NCBI RefSeq assembly: GCF_009827395.1
Contig: NZ_WTYX01000001.1
Location: 1,741,722 to 1,805,721, forward strand
Direction: 5' to 3'
From: Pontixanthobacter aquaemixtae
Lineage (GTDB): Bacteria > Pseudomonadota > Alphaproteobacteria > Sphingomonadales > Sphingomonadaceae
Length of the DNA: 64,000 nt
How positions within the stretch are numbered: the stretch's first letter is position 1; the number at the start of each line of letters is the position of its first letter. Both the position numbers and the translations under genes were made by a program. The notes beneath the pieces were generated by a model. The model saw only the letters and a program-made list of their open reading frames with translations. It was not told the origin of the DNA and searched no databases. Shown here in pieces: positions 18,381 to 27,090 of the stretch.

Positions 18381-20993
18381 ATGTTGACCGCACCAGCAGT
18401 TGCCGAAGTGGATGGTGTAACCATTTGGGCGGACGATACCGACTTCTTCCGCTTTTATCTGACCAGCGCCAATCCGCGCGTCAGGCTCGATGACAATGGC
18501 GATCCAGTCTTCCTGCTGGTCCAATATGACATGTCGGAAGAAGATCGCGCGGCCGACCCGACCTTGCCAAGCGGCGGCGGGTTCATGAATTTCGATGTGA
18601 CCTTTTCGATCACGGACGAAGAGGAAACCGCAGCACGCGACCTGATGCAGCCGCGCGTTGATGCCGAGTGGGAAAGGCTGCGCAACGGCACGGCCGAGGA
18701 AAAGAACAAGCGCGGCGTCAAAGGCACATCCGAAGCCCCACAAGTCGAATTTGCGAGCCCGACCTACACGCAGGGGACAGTCGAAATGTTCGCGCCGCAA
18801 TCCGATCTGCTTGTCGATGCGCAAGTGGCGCAAGGCGAACCCGATCTTCTGGCCGGCAATACTGCGGTGTTCAGCATCGATCTGAGCGCTGCCGGCTCCC
18901 AGTTCATGAGCGAAACGCTGACTGGAGGCGATGGGTCGGACCTGACCCCGATCCAGGTCGCGTATCATTTGAACTTCATGGCCCGATTGCCGCCTGTCGA
19001 TATCGTGGTTCTCGCCAACACCCAGCGCATTTACGAACAAACGCGCAAATATATGGACGGCGAAGGGCGCGATGCCTGTTCGACATACGATTTCAAGAAC
19101 TCCGACATCAACACAAGTACAGCCGAATTGAGCGGCATGATCGAGGTTAAGATCGATCCCGGCTCCAGCCATGTCACTGACGAGGTGATGGAGGAGCTAC
19201 GCCAATATGCGCTCGACATGATGCAATCCCAGATCGAGAGCAGCTTCTTCACCGACGATCCGCAAGATGCCTACTTTTCGCAATTCCCCGATGGCGCGCC
19301 TCCTGAATTTTTGGAGGAAGAATCAAACCGCAATCGCAACAACAAGAATTCGAAGAAGTATCTCAAGAAAGTCAGCGATACATCGACCATCGATCTGACC
19401 TTGAACCTGCAGCAGCACTCGGTCGTCGAGTGGAAGATCAATCCGCAATCCACATTGCAGACATTCTTTGCCGGAATGCCGCCAGCCCAAATCGAACGTT
19501 TCGTCCGGCAGGTGCGGACGGGCAGCCCGTTCTTCCAGTCGCTCAATCTCGGCGTCCGTGTATTTGGCGAATTTGATGACAGCGATCTCGAGGCCGTCGA
19601 AGTCCAGCTGCGCTATACAGGCTTCGACTTCAACGGGGAGAATTTGAGCAAGGAGAAGGTGCTGACCTTCACCGACAATAGCTCGCAAACGTGGAACCCC
19701 GACCTGATCGGCGCTGAACGCGAGGTCCAATATCGCCGTAGGATCAAGACCGCTGGCAGAGAGTTCGGCCCGTTTTCCTCGTGGGAACGGACAAAGGCCA
19801 ACGCGATCAATATTTCGGTGGCAAAACCGGGGCGGGTGCAACGCTCGATTGCGCAGGGCCTGCTCGATTTTGAATCGCTCGACCTCTCGGCGGCCGAAGT
19901 CACCCTGCGCTATCAAGACGGGGAGCTGGGCGTTGATCCGGTGGAAGAGGTGGTCGTGCTCAATCCCGCCACACCAACCGCCACTTTCGATCACCAGATC
20001 GGCGTGGAGGCACGCAAACCGGTTCTGTACCGGACGAAATATAAGTTCAAAAACAATGACATCATCGAAGACGAGGCGTTTCGCGAGAGCACATCGAACC
20101 TGATCCTGATTGATCATCCCTTCGAATCCACTCTGGCGGTGCAGCTTCTGCCGGTAGGAGTGGGGTGGAGCGAAGTCGTACAGACACAGGTCGCGCTGTC
20201 ATATGATGATGAAGACAGCAATTTCCACGCGCATGACGTGGTCACTCTGAAGACAAACCAGGATACGCGCGAATGGCTGGTGCGTCTGCGCGATCCGGAA
20301 ATGACCACCTACCGGTACGAAGTGATCACCAGCTACAAAGATGGTGATCACGACAGCAGCGGCGAACTGACCAGCAGCGGGTCGGGAATTTTGCCGATCG
20401 AAGTGCGCGAACCGCGCACGACCAAAGTTGTCATTGTGCCCAGCCGCATCAATTTCGAAGCTACGCCGAGCTGCGAAGTTGTGGTGACCCACGAAGCGTC
20501 CGGGACGGTTGAATCCTTCTTTATCGATAGTTCTAAAACCAGAGAATGGACGGTTCCCGTGAGGCCGAGCGATCCGCTGTCGTACAGCGCGGTTGTCACC
20601 TTCCATACGCCCGATGGCGAAGACATTGTTTTCGATCCAATCCATGGCGAAGACAACGCTCTGGTTTTGCCGCGCTACAATCCGCCGGAACCAGGAACCA
20701 TCCACTATCAGATCATGCCGACGCTGATCGATTTCGCGAAGACTCCGCTGGTCGTGGTCGAGCTACTCTACGAAGATGAAGCCAACGGCGTCCGGCACGA
20801 GAACAGCTTTGCGTTTTCGGCGTCGACGCAGAACATGGACTGGGAAATCCATGTCGAGGACAAAAACCGCAGATTGCTGCGCCAAGTAACGCGCCATTTC
20901 GTCGCTCCCGACAACATTCCGCACGAAGCCGAACCCGCATTCCAGACCAGCAACCTGCTGGTCCTGAAGCCCTTCGTCGCGCCCGAAATTTGA
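18381..20993 (+). CDS. Modular paralogue family protein (shared N-terminal region plus five tandem beta modules)
   Basis: An 870-residue protein of unknown function without a signal peptide. The N-terminal region (about 1-385) has DDTDFFRFYLTSANPRVRLD, NGDPVFLLV, a GGG turn, NTAVFSIDLSAAGSQFM and ARLPPVDIVVLANTQRIYEQ, all echoed in the other family members. A helical section (about 265-295) and a charged Asn/Lys stretch (about 313-330) follow. From about 390 to 863 there are five modules of some 90-100 residues with a shared rhythm: V.V.V.Y.D, then W, then Y.Y, then DG. These are probably beta-sandwich domains. The ribosome binding site is AAGGAGAAG, and the gene starts 34 bases after its neighbour in the same operon. 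Confidence 0.75.
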   Translation: MLTAPAVAEVDGVTIWADDTDFFRFYLTSANPRVRLDDNGDPVFLLVQYDMSEEDRAADPTLPSGGGFMNFDVTFSITDEEETAARDLMQPRVDAEWERLRNGTAEEKNKRGVKGTSEAPQVEFASPTYTQGTVEMFAPQSDLLVDAQVAQGEPDLLAGNTAVFSIDLSAAGSQFMSETLTGGDGSDLTPIQVAYHLNFMARLPPVDIVVLANTQRIYEQTRKYMDGEGRDACSTYDFKNSDINTSTAELSGMIEVKIDPGSSHVTDEVMEELRQYALDMMQSQIESSFFTDDPQDAYFSQFPDGAPPEFLEEESNRNRNNKNSKKYLKKVSDTSTIDLTLNLQQHSVVEWKINPQSTLQTFFAGMPPAQIERFVRQVRTGSPFFQSLNLGVRVFGEFDDSDLEAVEVQLRYTGFDFNGENLSKEKVLTFTDNSSQTWNPDLIGAEREVQYRRRIKTAGREFGPFSSWERTKANAINISVAKPGRVQRSIAQGLLDFESLDLSAAEVTLRYQDGELGVDPVEEVVVLNPATPTATFDHQIGVEARKPVLYRTKYKFKNNDIIEDEAFRESTSNLILIDHPFESTLAVQLLPVGVGWSEVVQTQVALSYDDEDSNFHAHDVVTLKTNQDTREWLVRLRDPEMTTYRYEVITSYKDGDHDSSGELTSSGSGILPIEVREPRTTKVVIVPSRINFEATPSCEVVVTHEASGTVESFFIDSSKTREWTVPVRPSDPLSYSAVVTFHTPDGEDIVFDPIHGEDNALVLPRYNPPEPGTIHYQIMPTLIDFAKTPLVVVELLYEDEANGVRHENSFAFSASTQNMDWEIHVEDKNRRLLRQVTRHFVAPDNIPHEAEPAFQTSNLLVLKPFVAPEI

Positions 20994-21018
20994 GAACCCA
21001 CCCGCCAGGAGAAACACC

Positions 21019-23754
21019 ATGCTGAAAGTCCCAGCCTTCCAATATTACGAAGACCTTCGCGTCACCGTCTATCAGGACGATACCGAGTGGTGGAAATTCT
21101 ACCTGCTGCCCGACTATGTCTCGATCCGCAAAGACATCAATGGCGATCCGGTGTTCCTTTTGGTGAAATACGCCTTTGGCGATCAGGACCGGGAAGAAAA
21201 CGAAGATTTACCGCGCGGCGGCGGATTGATGGCCTTTGACATCGAACTGACCGTTCAGGAATCCGATGAACCCGATTTGCGGGATCGCTTGCAAAGTTAT
21301 GTCGACCGCGAATGGAACCGGCTGAAAAGCTTTGCCGATGCCGCGAACCACGACATTGAAAGCCTGACACTGAACAGCTGGCACAACCGCACCAATGGTG
21401 TGCCGCGACCAGCGGGTGACCCGACCACCCCGCCCAGCCTGACGATCGATGACGTTTCGCTTGGCCTCAACCCGGATCGGCCCACTGCGCCCCCGGGTGA
21501 CGCCCCGCCGCAGATCCAGCTGTCCTACCCCGAATTTACCGAGGGGACATTCACCGTCCTTGCGCCGCAATCTGACGGGTTGGTCACCCATTCGATTACC
21601 GAAGGCCCGCTTTCGCTGACCGGCCCCAACACAGCGGCCGTGATGATCGAGCTTACCGAAGCGGGTGCCACTTTCATGCAGCAAACTCTGGTCGAAACCA
21701 GCGGTGTCGGGGCGACCAATCTGGTTCCGCTGGGCGCGCGAATGGACCTCAAATTCAAAGCCCGCATCCCGCCCGCTTCGCTGCATGTGAAAGCAGACAC
21801 CCGATCGGTCTACAAAGCGATGGAATCCATCGATCACGACTATGACGACTACGCATGCCGCGAAGATGACATCGCGCATTACGAAACGATGATGGAAGCC
21901 GCCATCGAGTCCAAATTGATCGATGTCACACTCGATACCGGCGAGCTCGATCTCGAAAGCGATCTGGTGGAAGAGCTGATGGGCATCTCGATGGAGCTGA
22001 TCCGCGATCTTCTGTCAGAAGAACTGTTCGAGGAGACCGATCCGCCAGACGATGTTGATGACGACCTGCTGAAAGAGAAGACCGACTATTACATCATGAA
22101 GCAAGAGGAGCGGATATCCTTCAAAACGATGAATACCAAGATCGAGATCAATTCGATCATCGAAGCTGAAAAGCACCCGCAAGGGACCATGCAGGCATTC
22201 TTTGCCGGCGTTCCGAAATCCAAAATGAACCAGTTTGTCCGGGTGGTAAATCTGGACGATGATTTCTTCAAAACGCTCGGCCTGACGGTCAATTGCTTTG
22301 CCGATTGGGAAAACGATCCAATCGCCTTTGTCGAAGTGCAAATCCAATATGACGGCCGCAACGAGCAAGGCCAGATCGAGCAAAAGCAGGAAACCTTCAC
22401 GTTCGACAAAGACACTACGTCTGGCGAATGGGACCCGAGCCTGATCGGCAAACAGCGCGGATACAAATACCGTTGGCGCCTGGCCTATACCGGTCAGGAA
22501 GCAGGCGAATTCTCGCGCTGGGAAAAAGAGCGCAGCCCGATGCTCAACATTACGGTTCCGTCCAGCGGTCGGATCAATCTGCCGATCATCGCCGGCAATG
22601 TCGATTTCCAGCAAACCGTGCAACAGGTCCAGATCGCTGTCAGCTACGAAGACCGCAGCGACGATGTGGCTTCGCAAACCGAAAACTTCGTCCTGATGGC
22701 CGGGCAGTTGGAACAGACCTACAGCCGTGATCTGTTCACCGATTGGGACAAGGAAATCACCTACAAGCCGACTTTCATACTGAAAGACGGGCAAGTGATC
22801 GAGGGCGACGAGCAATCGACCGATGAACGCTCGCTGCTCATCAATGCACCCCTGTTTGACAAGCTGGATGTCAATTTTGTTCTCGTGGCATCGCAGGCCG
22901 CCGATATCGCGCAGGTCTTGATCGATGTGCGATATGATGACGATGCGAATGACTATCACGTCGATGAAGTCCTTCGCCTGAAAGACGCCAACGAGTTCAA
23001 GAGCTGGTCGGTGGTGCTTCAGGACCGCGACAATCGCAATTTCCGCTACAAAGCCGTTATCACTTTCAATGACGGCACGATGACCGACACCGGCTTCATC
23101 GAGATGGAAGGTGACCAAACCATCCCGATCAAGGGGAATGCCCCTCCGCGTCTGAATGTCACGGTGATGCCCAGCGTTATCGATTTCGGGACCACGCCGC
23201 TGGTGACCTGCGATTTGCGGTACCGCGATCCCGACAATGCGATCGATGCGCGCAAGACGCTGTTCTTCGACACCAATAACAAGGCGCCGGTTCCGTGGAC
23301 ATTGCCAATTTCGGATTCCTCACGACAGACATATAGCTACGATGTTGATTACCATGCCCTGTCGGGGACGATTGACCGCGAAGAGATCGAAACCGACGAC
23401 GGTGTGCTGGTGATCAAGCGGGCGATCGTGCCCGAAGTGAAGTGCATATTCACCTGCACCCAGATCAATTTCACCGACACCCCCGTTGTTGAACTCCAGA
23501 TCGAATATACCGATCCGGTCAACGGCAATGATATGAGCGACACGCTGATCGTCAGCAGCGTCGCTGACAATCCGGTGTTCCAGCACATGGTGCAGGAAGA
23601 CAGCCCGCGCGAATTCACGCTGACGCGGATCTACCACTTGGCTGACGGCCAAGTTCATCAGGACGATCCGCAGGTCATCAACCGCAAGCGCTACGTCATT
23701 CCGCGGCACATGCCCGACCCGGTGGTGGTTGAAGAACCGGACACCCCCGAATGA
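21019..23754 (+). CDS. Modular paralogue family protein (five tandem beta modules)
   Basis: A 911-residue protein, very similar in layout to the preceding one. The N-terminal region (about 1-410) has VTVYQDDTEWWKFYLLPDYV, NGDPVFLLVKYAF, GGGLMAFDIEL, NTAAVMIELTEAGATFMQQT and KARIPPASLHVKADTRSVYK. HPQGTMQAFFAGVPKSKM at about 386-403 matches NPQSTLQTFFAGMPPAQI in the neighbour. Five modules follow at about 420-514, 517-611, 612-706, 709-800 and 803-897. A Pro-rich loop (about 128-165) and an acidic stretch (about 335-350) are specific to this copy. There is no signal peptide or membrane segment. AGGAGAAACACC precedes the ATG, 25 bases after the previous stop. The two genes look like a tandem duplication. 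Confidence 0.77.
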   Translation: MLKVPAFQYYEDLRVTVYQDDTEWWKFYLLPDYVSIRKDINGDPVFLLVKYAFGDQDREENEDLPRGGGLMAFDIELTVQESDEPDLRDRLQSYVDREWNRLKSFADAANHDIESLTLNSWHNRTNGVPRPAGDPTTPPSLTIDDVSLGLNPDRPTAPPGDAPPQIQLSYPEFTEGTFTVLAPQSDGLVTHSITEGPLSLTGPNTAAVMIELTEAGATFMQQTLVETSGVGATNLVPLGARMDLKFKARIPPASLHVKADTRSVYKAMESIDHDYDDYACREDDIAHYETMMEAAIESKLIDVTLDTGELDLESDLVEELMGISMELIRDLLSEELFEETDPPDDVDDDLLKEKTDYYIMKQEERISFKTMNTKIEINSIIEAEKHPQGTMQAFFAGVPKSKMNQFVRVVNLDDDFFKTLGLTVNCFADWENDPIAFVEVQIQYDGRNEQGQIEQKQETFTFDKDTTSGEWDPSLIGKQRGYKYRWRLAYTGQEAGEFSRWEKERSPMLNITVPSSGRINLPIIAGNVDFQQTVQQVQIAVSYEDRSDDVASQTENFVLMAGQLEQTYSRDLFTDWDKEITYKPTFILKDGQVIEGDEQSTDERSLLINAPLFDKLDVNFVLVASQAADIAQVLIDVRYDDDANDYHVDEVLRLKDANEFKSWSVVLQDRDNRNFRYKAVITFNDGTMTDTGFIEMEGDQTIPIKGNAPPRLNVTVMPSVIDFGTTPLVTCDLRYRDPDNAIDARKTLFFDTNNKAPVPWTLPISDSSRQTYSYDVDYHALSGTIDREEIETDDGVLVIKRAIVPEVKCIFTCTQINFTDTPVVELQIEYTDPVNGNDMSDTLIVSSVADNPVFQHMVQEDSPREFTLTRIYHLADGQVHQDDPQVINRKRYVIPRHMPDPVVVEEPDTPE

Positions 23755-23806
23755 TGGCGAACCACTTTTCCCGAAAACGAAAGCTGCATCTGCAGGAGAA
23801 TGAGCC

Positions 23807-26200
23807 ATGCTGAAACTGGGCCCTCCCTACTTCGACATAGAAGGCGTTGCCGTGATGAGCGACGCCCATGATGACCGGCAATTCTACTATGTCCCCAACG
23901 CCCCGCACATTGCGGTTGATGACCAGGGACGTCCGGCCATCCGGTTCATCGTGCTGAAGGATGCGCACGATGCGATCATCGGCAATTCCGACGATACCGA
24001 GAGCTTGCCCGCTGGCGAAGATAGTGAAGATATCAGCGGTTTCCTGTTCTTTGACACCGTTCTGAGTTGGCCGGACGAAACGCTCAACAAAGTCCGCAAG
24101 GAGCTATCCAAACGTCTGGAAGATGCGCACGAGGAAGAGACCGGAGAGCGCATCGAGATTGAAGTACAGCTCGCTCCCTTGCCTTACCGCAAGGGCTCTG
24201 TGCGATTGACGATGCTGGACAAGACAACGCGCGAAATCCAGATCGAGCCCGAACTCGGCCCCGATGGCGAACCGCTCACCGAACCGGAGACCGAAACTGT
24301 CTCTGCGTGGGTGCCCTTCGCCCATACCCCCGGAGTTCCGTCGCTCTATGGCGAGAACCGTGCCGTATTTCAGGCAAAGCTTAGCCGAAAGGCCGTCAAG
24401 CTACTATATGGTGCGTTCTCCGGTTTGATCCCGGCCTCCGTCTATTACGATTTGCAATATGTCGGGCAAATGCAGGGCTACAATGTGAGCGTGTCAGCCG
24501 ACTGGGAGCAAGTCTACGACTTCATCCAAAAGCGTCATGGGGTCAATCTCGGTTTCTTCTCTGCAGATGTCGAGAAAACCACCACGGAGATGATCGAGAA
24601 CAAGATCATCAATATCGAAGCCGAGGTTGATGCCACCGAAACCGACATCGCCGTCGAACAGCAAATGGACGATTTCGAGACTGTGAAAAGCGATCTGCAG
24701 GACATGGTCTTGCAGACCTTCTTCGAACCAACCACCAACCCCAATGAAGATCCCGATTCTATAAACACGCTGTCCCGGCTTCACGGCCTCAAAACAAGCT
24801 GGGCCCCGGTCGGCTATTCCCGCCGCGAGCTTTCTGTCACCGAGCTGCGTTCGATTTCGGTCGATTATACTGTCCGCCGCGCTGTCAAACGGCGGATTGC
24901 GCCGCAAGCGCATATGCATGTCTTCTTCGAAGATCTGAATGTCACGCGCGACGATCTTGTGACCGTTGTGGATGGCAACGATTCCATCTGGCGCGAAGTC
25001 GACATGCAGGTTGGCGTGAATGGCGATTTTGAACGCAACGACATCAACCAGGTCGTGGTCGATGTTCAATATACCAAGACGCTTGATCTGGAACCGGATC
25101 TGGAAGCCGACCCTGACGCGCAATGGAGCTTCGTGTTCGAAACCGGCGAAGAACGCTTCAACCGCTCAAGCTGGTACAGCGACGATGTAGGAACCAATTT
25201 TTTCTACCGGTACCGGGTATTCTTCAACGGCAGCGGCCTGCCCGGCCCGGCCAGCTCCGCCGCCAGCGAATGGCGACGGATCGACAGCAATGTGATCATG
25301 GCCGACACGGCCGAGTTGTTCGAACGGCAAGACGTGCAAATCCAGGCCGTCAATAGTTTCCCTTGGGATCGCTATCCGCAAGTTTTCGTGCGGCTGCGTT
25401 ATGACGACACAGTGTCCGAATGGCGGCACGAAGATGCCAAGCTCCTTTCGCAAAATGATGCGATATTCACCACCGCTTTCCGCCAACGCGCGAAGGACGG
25501 GATCGAGCCAGAATATCAGCTGCAATATCTGCGTAATGATGGCGAGTCGATCACGACCGCTTGGGAGCCTGTTAAAGGCGATATCGAGCTGATCCTCAGT
25601 CCGGACCCGCAGCAGATGGAAGTGCGGGTCATCGTGAGCCCGGCAACCCGCATTGGCGATCACGGCTTTGTCATTGTCGACATGAACTACGAGGATGTGG
25701 ACAACAACGTTTCCGAGACTGTCAGCATGATGTTCACTGCCGACAATGTCCGCCTGCCGCAAACCTGGAAAGTTCCGTGGAAGGACCCGACGAAGCGCCG
25801 GTACAAGATGAGCCAGCTGATCATCGATTCCGAAGGCAATGTCACCAATACGGGCTTTGTCGAGACAGAGGGAAATACCCAGATTGTCGGGACAACTTTT
25901 GCCAAGACAATGACCGTCCAGCCCAAGATGATCGGGCCGGAGCTTGGCCCCCAAAACATCGACAAGATCATGCTTCGGCTGAAATATGAAGATGCGGCCA
26001 ACGGTGTGCTGAGCGAGCGCATGCATGAGATATCCGCACCCGGGGACGTTCCCAGTTGGACGGTGATGCTGAAAGACGCATCGCTGCGCGAATATAGTTA
26101 CGAGCTGACCTATGTGCTCAATACAGGCTTTACCCAATCGACCGGAATACGCACGCAAAGCGATAATTTCCCGATCTTTTCAACGGCGCTGCCCGAGTGA
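23807..26200 (+). CDS. Modular paralogue family protein (four tandem beta modules)
   Basis: A 797-residue member of the same family. The N-terminal region starts MLKLGPPYFDIEGVAVMSDA and has DDRQFYYVPNAPHIAVDDQG, GFLFFDTVLSW, ENRAVFQAKLSRKAVKLLYG and YDLQYVGQMQGYNVSVSADW. A predicted helical or coiled-coil section (about 250-305) precedes four modules at about 398-500, 501-598, 600-697 and 700-795. It has no signal peptide. The ribosome binding site GCAGGAG lies before the ATG. Its stop overlaps the GTG start of the next gene (GTGA at 26197-26200), which indicates coupled translation. Function is unknown. Confidence 0.75.
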   Translation: MLKLGPPYFDIEGVAVMSDAHDDRQFYYVPNAPHIAVDDQGRPAIRFIVLKDAHDAIIGNSDDTESLPAGEDSEDISGFLFFDTVLSWPDETLNKVRKELSKRLEDAHEEETGERIEIEVQLAPLPYRKGSVRLTMLDKTTREIQIEPELGPDGEPLTEPETETVSAWVPFAHTPGVPSLYGENRAVFQAKLSRKAVKLLYGAFSGLIPASVYYDLQYVGQMQGYNVSVSADWEQVYDFIQKRHGVNLGFFSADVEKTTTEMIENKIINIEAEVDATETDIAVEQQMDDFETVKSDLQDMVLQTFFEPTTNPNEDPDSINTLSRLHGLKTSWAPVGYSRRELSVTELRSISVDYTVRRAVKRRIAPQAHMHVFFEDLNVTRDDLVTVVDGNDSIWREVDMQVGVNGDFERNDINQVVVDVQYTKTLDLEPDLEADPDAQWSFVFETGEERFNRSSWYSDDVGTNFFYRYRVFFNGSGLPGPASSAASEWRRIDSNVIMADTAELFERQDVQIQAVNSFPWDRYPQVFVRLRYDDTVSEWRHEDAKLLSQNDAIFTTAFRQRAKDGIEPEYQLQYLRNDGESITTAWEPVKGDIELILSPDPQQMEVRVIVSPATRIGDHGFVIVDMNYEDVDNNVSETVSMMFTADNVRLPQTWKVPWKDPTKRRYKMSQLIIDSEGNVTNTGFVETEGNTQIVGTTFAKTMTVQPKMIGPELGPQNIDKIMLRLKYEDAANGVLSERMHEISAPGDVPSWTVMLKDASLREYSYELTYVLNTGFTQSTGIRTQSDNFPIFSTALPE

Positions 26201-27090
26201 GCCTAACCGCCCGCCTCGACGCTTCTGAAGGAAGCAAATTTTCGCCTGTGGAAGCACCGGCGGAAAGTGCGGATGTGGCGGCCCCTGTCCCCACACGGAG
26301 CTGTATCGAGGGCGGGGGTGATCTGATGGTGACCTTTCACGCTCCCGGACCGGTTACTCGTGGGACCGCCACCAGCACAAGCAAGCCCTGCGGCCCGGGC
26401 GCACGGCACTGGGATCGCGCGGCACAAGGCAAACCACCGGGCGAAACTATCATTTGGATGGACTCGCGCGGCGGGAGTTTGGGCGAGGTTCTGGAATTCC
26501 TACCCAAACCAGGCGCTCCTGATCTGTTCGCTGAGCGGCTCGGCTTCCTCCGGTCATGCGGGCGCATCTACATGGCGACAAAGGCGGAGCCCGAGACCGG
26601 CGAAAGCTGGCTTTCATTCGCTCTCGACCGCCGCGTTTCGCCGCGTCAGGCGCTGACGAATTTGGGATGCATAGGCGGATGGCCGGCAGCGCAAGGCATG
26701 TTGTCGCGCGTTTTTGGCCGGACAGTCACCGAACGCACCCGGCCATGGAGTATCGCACTCCCGCTTTCCGGCGAAGCTCTGGAAAGCCGGACCTTCCGTC
26801 TCGGCACCGCCGCATGGGGCCGCCTCCCCGAAGACGCGGGCAAGCGTGCGCATATGGCCGCAGCACTCGATGAAACGGGCGGCGACGGCTCCGGTGCTGC
26901 CGATGACTATGCCGCAATCGCCGCATTGCACACCGGCCCACTCAACTTCGCCAACGCCATAGGCTCTGCGGCCGAAGTCGATGTGAGCCCGAATGGGGCA
27001 CAGGGCCTGCTGCTGACCCTGAGAACCCAAACCCCCAATTTCAACGCCCCGAATTCCCAATCCAAACCTGACAACCGAGGAGACACCTGA
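26197..27090 (+). CDS. Unknown 297-residue protein coupled to the subtilisin gene
   Basis: A 297-residue protein I do not recognise. It starts with GTG overlapping the previous stop, and its own stop overlaps the ATG of the peptidase gene (TGATG), so it is translationally coupled on both sides. It has no signal peptide and does not show the repeat modules of its neighbours. Several cysteines are spread through it (SCIEGG, KPCGPG, RSCGRIY, LGCIGG), and the C-terminus is low in complexity and rich in Asn, Pro and Gln. Because it directly precedes the protease, it could be a chaperone, inhibitor or substrate of it, but only the gene order supports this. Confidence 0.65.
   Translation: MSLTARLDASEGSKFSPVEAPAESADVAAPVPTRSCIEGGGDLMVTFHAPGPVTRGTATSTSKPCGPGARHWDRAAQGKPPGETIIWMDSRGGSLGEVLEFLPKPGAPDLFAERLGFLRSCGRIYMATKAEPETGESWLSFALDRRVSPRQALTNLGCIGGWPAAQGMLSRVFGRTVTERTRPWSIALPLSGEALESRTFRLGTAAWGRLPEDAGKRAHMAAALDETGGDGSGAADDYAAIAALHTGPLNFANAIGSAAEVDVSPNGAQGLLLTLRTQTPNFNAPNSQSKPDNRGDT

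Noticed and set aside
22015-23118. 367-codon minus-strand open frame, with a similar one at 25166-26158
   Set aside because: Both mirror the repeat modules of the sense-strand paralogues and have no independent start signal. The sense proteins have conserved relatives in the same operon.
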